NCBI GenBank assembly: GCA_003550325.1
Contig: QKWP01000007.1
Location: 914,828 to 978,827 of the forward strand
Source of the DNA: Gigaspora rosea
Taxonomy: Eukaryota; Glomeromycota; Glomeromycetes; Diversisporales; Gigasporaceae
DNA length: 64,000 nt
Direction of reading: 5' to 3'
Positions 1 through 11,588 of the stretch are shown here, one piece after another. The position numbers and the translations under genes are program-made. The first letter of the stretch is position 1. Each line of letters begins with the position of its first letter. The notes beneath the pieces were generated by a model that was not told the DNA's origin, ran no database searches, and saw only the letters and a list, made by a program, of their open reading frames with translations.

Positions 1-375
1 CCGTCCGTCCGTCCCGAATTTTGAAATCCATGTAATGCAAAACGAAAAATCAACTTTGCGTGGCCTAATATAGAAATCTAATGTCACAAGTTTCACCATT
101 TAACTCTTCAGTAAACCATACACTTCGTATTTTGTACTACGTTCCTGGTATACACTTCATTGCAACATCAATATTACGGTTAAGAATTTTTTTTTACCAA
201 TTAGATTTGCAATTCTTTTATAACCTTTTTTAGTATTGTTTGGGGTGTTACAAAAAGTCACAAGGATTTTTTATCCAATCAGATGCCCAGAATTGCGGAC
301 ATCACTTAACTTGCCTGTAAACCATATACTTCGTATTTCATACTCCGCTCCTGGTACAATGACAGAAAAAGCAAG
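1..375. repeat. Edge of a foldback repeat family also present at 41.5-46 kb
   Basis: The first 80 bases match the segment at about 44725-44800 and its inverted copy at 42550-42620. Sub-motifs such as ACTCTTCAG and CTTCGTATTTCATACTCCGC recur at 45355-45395 and 46016-46035. Two versions of the terminal motif (near 110-155 and 305-355) suggest two tandem subunits, as in the large copy. The copy is cut by the left window edge. It opens with a short CCGT microsatellite. No coding potential was seen. Confidence 0.7.
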
Positions 376-479
376 GTGTGAAAACTGGTATGTGACCATA
401 ACGCGCGATACAAAAACCGAACCTGTGTGAGACCAGAAACGTGACCTGGTTGCAGGCACGTACCCGTGTGATCCGGTAT

Positions 480-690
480 CGACTAATTTGGGTTTACCGG
501 CGGAATTCCAGGAATTCCGGGAATTGGAGGAATTCGAGAAATATCAGTGATATCATGAATACGTGAGATATCAGCTATACGGGTACTTCGAGATATATCT
601 GTACTTGCAGAGATATCAGTAATTCCAGCATGTAAAAATAGAATTTGAATCTTTACAAATAAAGGCCGTTTGGCCCTTTGGGAACGAGAA
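480..690. repeat. Short imperfect tandem repeats (GGAATTCC and GATATCAG motifs)
   Basis: GGAATTCC/GGAATT repeats at about 500-535 are followed by repeated GATATCAGTNAT-type words to about 630. On the minus strand this reads as a low-complexity DIS repeat peptide, which I take to be a by-product of the repeat. No gene assigned. Confidence 0.5.
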
Positions 691-1596
691 TTGAATCCCA
701 CCTTTGCTTAATAAATTACATATAATATAATAAACGTTCCTTTATTGTCTTTAATAAATAAACACAAGTACATATTCGATACATAATAAACTTATACATT
801 CGTTGTTCTACTACAACCCAAGTATTTTGCATGAACTATCCCGAAACTCTGCCCAACCACTCAGCCAAATCTAACGCGCCTCTTTCGACCCAAATTGACC
901 CATTGACGGTTGTACGAACCCGACCTCGTGATTCATCGACGGACCCTCCGATTTCCCGATTCCTCACCGGAAATAATACCAAATCGCTGCGGCACATTTC
1001 TACTCTATTTGCGGCTATGCCGATTCAACTAAAAATAGGAAGAATAAAACTATTATAACGATATAAACAAAGGGAATATTACAATAAAGTAAGCAAATAA
1101 AAAAAAAAAGACATGAGGTGGGAGCCCTTCACAACGTACATGCGTACGCACTTATAAAATCGGCTAGCCGGTTTTAGAAAAAAACCGACAGAGGGGTCGA
1201 AAAATCGCTTAGCCGATCTTTTTAATTTCGGACCAAATACTGTATTTGTTTTTAATGTGTTGCAAAGTCCTTTAAGAGGATTAATGATACTGCAGCTTAT
1301 ATTTGCGAAACTCGTAAAGACTAATGATAGCGTGAATAAAAACGTGTTACTATCGTCATTAAAATTTTTATATAGCTAATCTCTTTTTATTGTTTAATTC
1401 ATCTTTTAAAGTTGAATTATAAAATTTTAACACCTAAACTTTAAATGTATTTATCTGACTGTTGAAATCAGAAAACTCACATTACAGATTGTAAATAAAG
1501 TTTCGTAATAAAAATTTCCTGAACAATATAGATAAAAAACTAGTCAGAATTTTATATTAAATTTAAAAATAGTTCACCCAACACTTAACGCAATTC
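691..1596. other. Upstream region without a recognised gene
   Basis: A 200-base stretch at about 830-1030 is clearly richer in C and G than its surroundings. It carries a short open frame (831-1058, +) that I do not recognise. AT-rich DNA follows, with no TIR and no clear exon. It could hold the promoter or 5' UTR of the gene starting at 1597. Confidence 0.4.
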
Positions 1597-4500
1597 ATGA
1601 ATTTACCAACTGTTTGGAATCTCGATGATAAATCTTCTTATTTGAGCGTAGATTCGAGCGGGCTTAGAGTGAACTATGAAGGTGTGGCCTAGTGAGACTT
1701 AGTGATAGGCGAATAAATCCATGCGCATGAAATTTTATCTGCTCTATGCTAACACAGGCCGGTTGTAAAAAATTTTGTTCATAATCATGCGCACTTGCCC
1801 ATCGCTAGTAAAACGATTTATATAGGATTTCATGGTAAATGATTCATTATTTCTGAATTAATACAATTTTTCTTTAAATATATAGGTTCAGGTAAACGCG
1901 GTGAAGAAGGTTCAATACGGACAAATAATCCAATTCCTTCGCAATGCAAGTTGTTTTATTTTGAAGTTGACATAATAGACGAAGGAAAAAATAAGTGTGT
2001 TTTTCTATAAATAAAATAAACTCGTTAAAATTTCGCTTATAGTTGTTTACATTTTTCTATCCAAAAGATGGATTGGAATTGGATTTTGCGAAAAGGCGGT
2101 TAACTTAAATGGAATGCCCGGTAATTAAACCATTGTCATTTGGCATATTGAACATATATTTATTCATGGTTTTTCATAGGATGTTATGATGGTTCCTGGG
2201 GTTATCACGGAGATGATGGAAATTTATTTTATTGCTCTGGAAATGGCAATCCTTATGGACCGTTGTTTTCTACTGGCGATACCATTGGGTGCTGTTTAAA
2301 CTTTACAAATAACACCGTATTCTATACTAAAAATGGTATAAACCTAGGTAGTTATTGCATAGCTTTATATTATATCATGCATATCACAGTAATTTAATAT
2401 TTTACAACATAAATTTCAAGGTATTGCATTCAGAAATTTAAAAGGAACCTTGTATCCTTGTGTTGGATCGAGGTCACAAGGTGGTTCTTTTGAAATTAAT
2501 TTCGGTATTAGAAAATTTAAATTTGCAGGTAATGCTGAATAGTTAAAGCGTATTTTTGTTTGATTTGTAATTTAATACTGTAATTCTTTGTAAGATAGCG
2601 ACTACTAGTAATGATATGGGTGATAAATTATTGAAAAATAAGTTGATCGAAGCATTTAATATGTGCATTAATACGACAAATATATATACACTTGAAGATA
2701 TAGAAAATTTGTTGAAAATCAAACAAGATACTATTGCTCATAAATTTCGAGGAAAATTTAATTTTATTATGGGAAGTTATGAAGATGCAATTATTGATTT
2801 AACAAAATTGCTTGATATTGAACAAAACAACAAATTTGCACTAAGATATCGAGGAGAAGCCTATTATCTAATGGAGAGATACAAGGAAGCAATTATTGAT
2901 CTGACAAAATTGCTTAATATTGAACCAAACAGCCAATTTGCACTAAGATATCTAGGAAAAGCCTATCATCTAACGAAGGAAGTAATTATCAATCTAGCAA
3001 AATTTCTTGGAATTGATCCTAGTGACGACAAAGATGAATCATTGACAAAAAAAATGATCTAAGCATTTAATATGTGCAATAATGTGACAAATATATATAC
3101 ACTTGAAGATTTAGAAAATTCACTGGAAATAAAACAAGAAACTGCGCTTAAATTTCGAGTAAAATTTAATTTTACCATGGAAAGATATGAAGGTGCAATT
3201 GTTGATCTAACAAAATTGCTTGATATTGAACAAAACAGCAAATTTGCACTAAAATATCGAGGAGATGCCTATCATATAACGGGAAGATATAAAGACGCAA
3301 TAATTGATCTAACAAAATTTTTTGGTATTGAACCCAGTGATGATGTAGATGAATTATTGAAAAATAAATGGATCGAAGCATTTAATATGTGCAATAATGC
3401 GAAGAATACGTATGCACTTGAAGATTTAGAAACTTCGCTGAAAATCAAACAAGATTCTGTTCTTAAATTTCGAGTAAAATTTAATTTTATCATGGGAAGA
3501 TATAAAGATGCAATTATTGATCTAACAAAATTGATTGATATTGAACCAAACAACAAATTTGCACGAAGATATCGAGGAGAAGCCTATCATTTAACGGGAC
3601 AATATAGTGAAGCAATTATCGATCTGACAAAACTGCTTGATATTGAACCAAACAACAAATTCGCACTAAAATATCTGGGAGAAGCCTACCATCTTACGAA
3701 GGAGGCAATTATTGATCTAGCAAAATTGCTTGATATTGAACCCAGTGATAATATAGACGAATTATTGAAAAAAAAATTGATCGATGCATTTAATATGTGC
3801 AATAGTGCGACGAACACGTATACACTTGAAGATTTAGAAAATTTACTGGAAATCAAACAAGACACTGCTCTTAAATTTCGAGTAAAATTTAATTTTATCA
3901 TGGGAAAATATAAAAATGCAATTAATGATTTAACAAAATTGCTTGATATTGAACCAAACGACAAATTTGCACTAAGATATCGAGCAGAAGCCTATTATCT
4001 AATGGAAAGATATAAAGATTCATTCAATTATGCGAACAAATTACTGAAAATTGAGACAAATGATGAATGGGCATCAAAACTTTTGGCAAAAATCATTGAA
4101 AAGTAAATATAAAGTTATTATGCTTTATGCGTATTTATATTCTCTAATTAATTATATACTTTGAATTAATAGGGAGTAAGCAATAATTTTTTTAATTTTA
4201 TTTATGGGGAATAAACTAAATAAATAGACTTTGCTCAATCAATTTTCGGTATGTGCATAACGTTTATTAAAGTTGATGTTTTTTTGTCAAATTACCCTCT
4301 AATCAATTATATATCTGTTAAACAATTAGATAGTGAGTGTAAATTTTATTTATGCATCCTTAAAAATATACTTTTTATTTAAGCATTTATCCTAATTAGT
4401 TACAACGGTTAAATTACTAGTTTATAACTACAAAGTCCATGTGTTGATGAAACATATGAATTAGGATATTTTTATCTTCACGGAATTAACGTTGAAAAGG

Positions 4501-7500
4501 ATGAATATAAAGCATTCGTTCAGTTCGAAAAATCTGCTAACATGGGGCATGCTGAAGGAATCAATTGTCTTGGTTATTGTTACGAATATGGAATAGGAGT
4601 TGAAAAGAATGAAAACAAGGCATTCATATATTATCAAAAATCGGCAGACATGTATAATTCTAACGGAATGTATCAAGTTGGTTATTGTTATTATTTAGGA
4701 ATTGGAGTCGACATCGATAAGCATAAAGCGGTTACATATTATCTGAAGTCTGCTGAGGCCGGTAGTCCCATGGGAATTTGGAAAACTGCCATTTGTTACT
4801 ATTACGGAATTGGCGTTAAAAAAAATAAAGATAAATATTATCATTGGATCGAAAAGTACGTTAATTTTTATTTTTATTATAATGCTTGTAGTTTGTTGAA
4901 GCAAGATTTCTTACACAATTTTAATTATCAGGGAGTAAGCATGATTGATCTATTTATCATCATTGTAAGTTTATAAATGTATTTATTGTTTGTGTTATTT
5001 TAGCCCGTAAGCATAAAGAATATTTAATATTTTGCTACACAAAAACAACAAATCAAGTTCACAAAAAAAACAAGAACATACTTATTCACATTATGTACAA
5101 ATAAATCATTTCATTCGCATTAATTTAGTCGGTGAGTGTAAAAAACCTTTAATAATTTTACTACATAAAAACAGCAAAAGTTCACATAACAAGTACATAA
5201 ATACATTCATTACGTACAAATCATTTCATTTGCATTAATCATTTCATTCAGCGAGTGAGTATAAAGTACATTTAATAATTTTGCTACATTAAAACAGCAA
5301 AACAAGTTCAAAAAACAAGCACATAAGTACTTATTTATCATTACGCACAAATCATTTTATTCAGCAAGTGAGTATAAAGAACATTTTTATACTTTTACTA
5401 CATAAAACGGCAAAACAAGTTCCCAAAACAAGACATAAATACTTATTTACCACCACGTACAAATCATTTCATTCGCATTAATCATTTTATTCAGTGAGTG
5501 AGTATAAAAAATGTTTAATAATTTTACTACATAAAAACAACAAAACAAGTTTACAAAACAAGAACATAACTTATTTCATTATGTACAAATCATTTCATTC
5601 AGTGAGTGAGTATAAAGAACATTTAGTGATTTTACTACATAAAAACAGCAAAACAGTTCACAAAAACATAAATACTTATCTGTCATTACATAAAATCTTT
5701 CATTCGCATTAATTTAGTCTGTGAGTATCATGAGCATTTAGTGATTTTACTACATAAAAACAGTAATGCAAGTTCACAAAACACAAACATAAATACTTAT
5801 TTACTATTACTTACAAATCATTTCATACATATTAATTTAGTCGGTTAGTATAAAGAACATTTAATAATTTACTAAATAAAACAGCAAACCAAGTTCACAA
5901 AGCAAGATCATAAATACTTATTTACAATTACGTACAAATCTTTCATTCGCATTAATCATTTCATTCAGATCGTTAGTATAAAAAAATTTTATAATTATAC
6001 TGTATAAATACATCAAAACAAGTTCATATTTACCAATACTATAAATCATTTCATTCACATTAATTTAGTCTGTAAGTATAAAGAACATTTAATAATTTTA
6101 CTACATAAAAACAGCAAAACAAGAACATAAATTACTTATTTACTATTACTACAAATCATTTCATCCGCATTAATTTAGTTTGTGAGTATAAAAAATATTT
6201 GATAATTATACTACATTAAAACGGAAAAACAAGTTCACAAAACAAGAACATAAATACTTATTTACCATTACGCACAAATTATTTCATTCGCATTAATCTA
6301 GTCGGTTAGTATAAAGAACATTTAATAATTTACTACAAAAAAACAGCAAAACAAGTTCACAAAACAAGAACATAAATACTTATTTACCATTACGTACAAA
6401 TCATTTCATTCGCATTAACTATTCATTCAGCTCGTGAGTATAAAGAACATTTAATATATTACTACATCAAAATAGTAAAACAAGTTCACAAAACAAAGAA
6501 CATAAATACTTATTTACATTACGTGCAAATCTTTCATTCGCATAAATTTAGTCTGTGAGTATAAAGAATATTTAATAATAATTTTACTTCATAAAACAGC
6601 AAAACAATTCACAAAACAAGAACATAAATACTTATATACCATTACGTGCAAATCATTTCATTCGCATTAATTTAGTCGGTGAGTATAAAAACAGCAAAAC
6701 AAGTTCATAAAACAAGAACATAATTACTTATTTACCTTTACGTACAAATCATTTCATTCGCATTAATCTAGTCTGTGAGTATAAAGAACATTTAGTAATT
6801 TCCTATTTAATAACAGCAAAACAATTTCACAAAACAAGAACGTAAATACTTCTTTGCCAATACGTACAAATAATTTCATTCGCATTATTTAGTTAGTGAG
6901 TATAAAGAAGTTTTAATAATTTTACCACATAAAAAAAGCAAAACAAGTTCACAAAACAAGAACATAAATACTTATTTACCATTACGTACAAATCATTTCA
7001 TTTGCATTTAGTCGGTAAATATAAGTATTATTTGCATTCGACTAAAGTTTAAAAGCACAGATGTGAAATAAAGCATTATATTATATTTAGTTCTTCTGAA
7101 TATGGAAAATGTGCACTCTGTAATGAAGATAATACTCGACCCGCATGGTGTATATCATGTGACCCTGACATTACAACAAGATGGACGTGTAGAAATAAGT
7201 ATATTGATGATTGCATGAAAGAATTCCAACTTAAAACCAATACATATGAAGATGAGATAGAATGGATTCCATTTGATAGACTATCTATTGTAGAATTAAT
7301 TGGTAAAGGAGGATTTGGTTCCGTATACAAAGCAATCTGGCTGGATGGCATTCGAAAAATTAAAAAAATTAAAATAGATAATAATAACAATAGTGCTGAT
7401 AATGATAACAACTATATTTATAAAAGAACACGTGAATCAAATAGCATTGTCGCGCTCAAGACCTTTCCATCAGATTCTTTAAATGAAGTGAGCTAAATTA

Positions 7501-8553
7501 TTATTTGTTCAACAATATATTAAATATAGAATGAACTAATTCGTTTGATTATTTATAAAGTTTAACCGTCTTATGAAATGTAATTTATACGGTAGTGGGC
7601 TTAAGATGTATGGATTAACTCACGACAGTGAAAATAATCAATATTTGATGGTGTTCCTATATGCCGATAAAGGAAATCTTCATACATTTTTAAGAACCAA
7701 TTTTCAAGATCTTTCATGGAAGATTAAATTAAAACTACTTAAAGATATCTCGCATGATTTACTTCGAATTCATATTGCAGGGTATATTCATTCTGACTTT
7801 CACAGTGGTAATATTTTGCAAGATCAATGCATTAGCACAACTTTGCAATCTCACATCGCAGATTTAGGATTGTCTAAAAAGAATGATGAAAATGGTTCAG
7901 AAGATTGTATTTACGGAGTTATGCCTTATGTTGCACCGGAAGTCTTATTAGGTCAAAATTTTACAAAAGCTGCTGATATTTATGGTTTTGGAGTTATCAT
8001 GTCAGAGATGTCGACCGGACAAAGACCTTTTGATGGTTATCAATTTGATGAAAGCCTTGCTATTAATATTATTTGCAATGGATTGCAGCCAGAATTTGCT
8101 TTTGGGACACCTGATTGCTATATTGCATTGGCTAAACAATGCATGGATTTGAACTTAGAGAAACGGCCTAATGCTTATGACATTTCTAAGAAACTTTTTA
8201 GATGGATTAAAATTATAGAAGGGTCATATGAAAAAAATTCGGATGAAGTAGATTCGGATGAAAAGGGTTCAGATGAAGATGTAGATAAAATTAAAAGACA
8301 ATTCCTAGATGCTGATGAGATAGTAAAAACATTGCCATTTAACTTACCAAAACATCCTGATATGATGTACACTAGCAAAATAATTAATACTAAAAAGATA
8401 TTAATTGCAATCAATGGTATTTATCAAAAAAAAATTATATTATGGTATTTGTATCTATTTTAAGTTTAATTTTTGAACTTGTTTTTAGCAACTAAGCCTA
8501 TTGATTTTATTGAAGTTTCTAAAAGTAAGTATTATATTAATTTAACTAATTGA
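1597..8553 (+). CDS. SPRY - TPR array - Sel1 - TKL-like kinase gene, ten exons, one in-frame stop
   Basis: Inferred exons: 1597-1681, 1886-1994, 2068-2120, 2180-2347, 2421-2528, 2599-4102, 4436-4855, 7091-7487, 7561-8416, 8489-8553. All junctions are GT..AG and all phases agree, giving 1254 codons plus stop. Exons 1-5 (residues 1-174) form a SPRY domain: [42 protein letters not shown]. Exon 6 holds degenerate 34-residue TPR-like repeats ([20 protein letters not shown]). Exon 7 (residues 676-815) holds about four Sel1 repeats. Exon 8 starts with a CxxC/CxxC ribbon ([12 protein letters not shown]), then kinase: glycine loop GKGGFGSVY (about residue 887), VALK lysine, HSDFHSGN with catalytic Asp (about 1027), DLG in place of DFG, and APE (VAPEVL). 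It is probably a cytosolic serine/threonine kinase with protein-interaction repeats. Oddities are a TAA at 3060-3062 and the repeat-built intron before exon 8. It could be two or three separate genes, but matching phase-2 junctions favour one. Start is the ATG just before the SPRY core; an earlier exon is not excluded. Confidence 0.7.
2638..4102 (+). repeat. Coding tandem repeat, four units, TPR-type
   Basis: Units begin near 2638, 3049, 3366 and 3774 with a shared start encoding (K)[10 protein letters not shown]. Units 1 and 3 are about 410 bases; unit 2 is about 317 and lacks one 34-residue module. Each unit has one linker ([14 protein letters not shown]) and two or three [25 protein letters not shown] modules. 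High DNA similarity points to recent unequal exchange within the exon. Confidence 0.8.
3060..3062 (+). other. In-frame TAA within the TPR exon
   Basis: The frame runs open from 2599 to 3059 and again from 3063 to 4103, with a single TAA between. The other three units have GAA at this place (ATC GAA GCA TTT AAT), so one G-to-T change explains it. It would truncate the product at codon 329, before Sel1 and kinase. Confidence 0.8.
4103..4435 (+). other. Intron between TPR and Sel1 exons, with internal splice-like junctions
   Basis: The intron starts GTAAATATAAAG directly after AA of the last TPR codon and ends at AAAG before TCCATG, phase 2 to phase 2. Inside lie TAG|GGA|GTAAGC (4170-4181) and TAG|ATA|GTGAGT (4327-4338), the same acceptor-3 nt-donor arrangement as the array at 4856-7090. 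Confidence 0.55.
4856..7090 (+). repeat. Tandem array of intron-like units (average about 118 bp, 17-18 copies) filling one intron
   Basis: Donors (mainly GTGAGT, GTAAGT, GTTAGT) occur at 4935, 5007, 5132, 5255, 5368, 5498, 5606, 5721, 5844, 5972, 6072, 6182, 6305, 6434, 6555, 6679, 6775, 6896 and 7015. Each is preceded by (T/C)AG plus exactly three bases (often TCG or TCT). Units run TATAAAGAACATTTAATAAT, an A-rich middle with AACAAGTTCACAAAACAAG, then CATTTCATTCGCATTAAT and TTTAG. A branch-point-like TTAAT lies just before the acceptor. The bounding donor is taken as GTACGT at 4856 and the bounding acceptor as TTTAG at 7090, phase 2 on both sides. Short open frames inside the array are not treated as genes. 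Confidence 0.85.
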
Positions 8554-9572
8554 ATTTATCAAATTTATAAATAACATAATATAAAAAAATAATTTATTTA
8601 TCACCTGGGTGAATTATTCACCCCTCCTCAAATAAAAATAAAACCCTAGTTATATTAGGGTTAGAGTTGAGTTAGGATTATAATTAATGTTATTGTTAGG
8701 GCCAGAGTTAAATTTAGAATATGATCGTAAAAGGAGCATTTTTTGTTAAAAATGTGATAGGGATTCTCTAGTTAAATTTTGAAATAGCATAATGTGGGTA
8801 AGGAATATTAAATCTCATATTGGGTAAGGAATAAATGTACTCTAATATAAAAATATAAATTGGTACAGATTAAATTTGAAATTTTATTTAGTTTTTTTAA
8901 AATTTATTTACACTTGTTAATGCTTTTAATAGTCTCAATATGGAAATATCTAGACAGTGTCCTTGCGCATTTTGTGCCCTAATGTACTAATAATTAATTT
9001 TACCTATAGTTAGATTAGGTTAGGGTTAGGGTCAAGATTAGTACAAAATTGTAAGAGGATCATTCTTTGAAGTGCGACAGTAAAATCTGGAAATTTAAAA
9101 ATAGGGCACAAAGTGCATAGTGTAACAGGCAAAATCGATATAGCACAATCTGGAAATGGGCTGTGCTCAAATATATTTTTATTTTTTATATTATTTTGAT
9201 ATATATGTTATGTGTCACTTTATAATTCATGCCAATTTTAAAATGACACATGTCAATTTAAACATATGTCAAATAATAATTAGTATTTTTATCTTGGATC
9301 TGACCCTTATAACCCAGTTATGTACAATATAATACAAACAGAGATCATATGACTTTTGGATTCTTGCACTTTGACCAATGGTTAGGTCATATGAAACTCT
9401 GGTCATGTGATCTATACAACAATAAATACCAATCAAAATTTGAACCTAAAGTAGGTTCAAATTAAAAATAAGCTACCCATGATTGACAATAGTTACTGCA
9501 TAGTAAAGTCCAAATTCTATTATACAAATCAATTAATATCGCCTAAGTAAACTTATTTGAAAGATCAAAATA
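8554..9572. other. Gene-free AT-rich stretch with a small inverted repeat
   Basis: An inverted pair GCGCATTTTGTGCCCTA (about 8966) and TAGGGCACAAAGTGCATA (about 9102) encloses about 150 bases with TTAGGG-like words, a probable small MITE. The words ACCCTAG/TTAGGGTTAG near 8642-8665 form another short inverted pair. Bases 9500-9572 belong to the older repeat family seen again at 10961-11580. Confidence 0.5.
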
Positions 9573-10960
9573 TAGTCATCCCTCTCTATAATTACCAAGT
9601 CCATCACACCCTATTTTGGTAATTGTATAGAGGTGTAACTATAAATAAAATACCTCATTATAGTTATGTGATTAGAGGCCAATAAGTAATATGGGGGGTT
9701 ACGTATTAAAACAGCCCTTTTTTGCAATTTTTTGAAAATCGAGTTTTCATTAGATTTATATAAATTTTGGCATGATCGATATTTTTCAATTATAAATGAA
9801 AGTCGATTTGAATAATAAAAAAGCAAGATAATTGTAAAAGAAAAATTATATGAGGCCATGTAAGGCCAACACATCACGAGATTACCCAATATTCATCTGT
9901 TACATTTAACTAATCGAAATCGTGAAGTTTAATTAATCCTGGATCAGTCCAAAAATCAAAACAAATGATTAAACTCAATTATCTCAAAATAAAATATATG
10001 TAAAAAAGGGCTGTTTTAATATGTAACACCCATATATTTGCACATATTTGAAATACTATTAAATAATTTAATCCAGTGGCCCAATTTGGATAAAACAACT
10101 ACCAGAGTGTTTGACTCAATAAAACAATTCTAAAAAGTCCAAAATCATCCAAATTTAATTACAAATGCTAAGATTATTAAGGATTTTTCACACAGATATT
10201 TAAATTTAATCAATTCTTAAACATGTAAAGTGATACAAATCCTTAACAATCTCAGAAGCGTGTGATTCGATTTTAATGATTTTGGCCTCATTAGAATTGT
10301 CTTATTGGATGAACATTTTGGTAGTTGTTTATCCAAATTGGGTCATTAGATCAAAAGTTATTTGCTATCAAACCTTTAAGAAGCTTTAATAGATAATTTT
10401 AAATATATGTTATTGGCCAATCAGATTTTATAATCTGTATTTAGTTAAAAATTGGTAACTATAATGAGAGGTTTTTATTAATAAAATTGTTAAAAAATCT
10501 AAGTTTTATAGTGATATGATTTTAAGCAATTTGTGACTATAATGAGGTTTTTTACTATATTTTAAGTCCATTACACAAAATGGGTAGCAATCAATTAATC
10601 AACAATCATTTCACCAATATAACATTTTACTAACAATTATTTACTGACACATTTATTTTACTGATAGTTTATTTCACCAAAGCTCATTTTACTGACAAAG
10701 TAATTCTGGTTATTGTCATTATAATCAGATAGAATTAGGTAGAATCAGGGCTAAAGTTAGAGTACTTTTTAAAAAAAACTTGTCATGAAATGAACTTTGG
10801 TGAAACAAACTGTCAATAAAATAAACTTGTCAGTGAGTATTTGTCAGTAAAATGTTATATTGGTGAAGTAATTGTTGGTGAAATAATACAAATCTACACA
10901 AAATTGGGTGCTTAAATAGAAGTGTGACTATATAAGGTGTATTATAGAGGGGTCTGACTG
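9573..10960. mobile_element. Pogo/Fot1-like non-autonomous TIR element, TA target duplication
   Basis: The left end TAGTCATCCCTCTCTATAAT and the reverse complement of the right end CAGTCAGACCCCTCTATAAT match. TA flanks both sides (9571-9572, 10961-10962). The flanks rejoin as ATCAAAATACATATATAG, a sequence found uninterrupted in related repeats at about 11115-11140 and 11490-11515. No transposase frame was found. Class is inferred from the TIR type and TA duplication. Confidence 0.6.
9694..10031. mobile_element. Nested MITE with about 31-bp TIRs
   Basis: GGGGGTTACGTATTAAAACA... at the left is matched by the reverse complement of ...TGTTTTAATATGTAACACCC at the right, extending through AGCCCTTTTTT. 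It lies inside the pogo-like element. No coding content. Confidence 0.65.
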
Positions 10961-11580
10961 TACATATATAGTAAAATTTTTAGCATGAATAGAGAACATT
11001 TTATTATTTGACTTTTAACTTTTAAATTCAATGAAAAAATTAAAATTTTTTTTAAAAAAATATATTTGACAAAAATAAAAGTTTAAAGTCAAATAATTAA
11101 ATGTTTTCCAATCTTGCTAAAAATTTTACTAATATGTATTTTGATCTTCCAAATAAGTTTACTTAAGCAATTTTAATCAATTTGTATAGTAAAATTTGGA
11201 CTTTACCATGTAGTAACTACTTGTAATTACTAAAAAACCAAAGAGGTTTTTTAATGATCACAAGTAGTTGCTACATAGTAAAGTCCAAATTTTACTATAC
11301 AAATCGATTAAAATTGTTTAAGTAAACTTATTTGAAATATCAAAATACATATTAGTTGAAAAACATTTAATTTTTTGACTTTTAACTTTTATGTTTGTTG
11401 AATATATTTTTTTAAAAAAAATTTGAATTTTTTCATCGAACATAAAGTTAAAAGTCAAATAATAAAATGCTCCAAACTTGCTAAAAATTTAATTATATAT
11501 GTATTTTGCTCTTCCAAATAAGTTTATTTTAATTAATTTTAATCGATTTGTATAGTAAAATTTGACTTTAGGCAATACAA
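10961..11580. repeat. Palindromic repeat family (GTAAAGTCCAAATTTTACTA units)
   Basis: Bases 11150-11345 form a long near-palindrome around GTAACTACTTGTAATTACT, with arms CTTAAGCAATTTTAATC... and its inverse. Outer arms TTATTTGACTTTTAACTTT (about 11010, inverse about 11085; again 11375 and 11445) form further hairpins. The left flank 9500-9572 is another copy. No genes. Confidence 0.55.
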
Positions 11581-11588
11581 ATAAAATA

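Noticed and set aside
483..701. Minus-strand frame with repeated DIS residues
   Set aside because: It follows a short DNA repeat and has no flanking coding signal.
4976..7030. CRISPR-like direct repeat array
   Set aside because: Period about 118 bases, whole unit repeated with no unique spacers, eukaryotic context, and unit ends at splice-like sites.
7076..7411. Minus-strand 111-residue frame opposite the kinase exon
   Set aside because: It is a shadow of the kinase coding exon, which has clear motifs.
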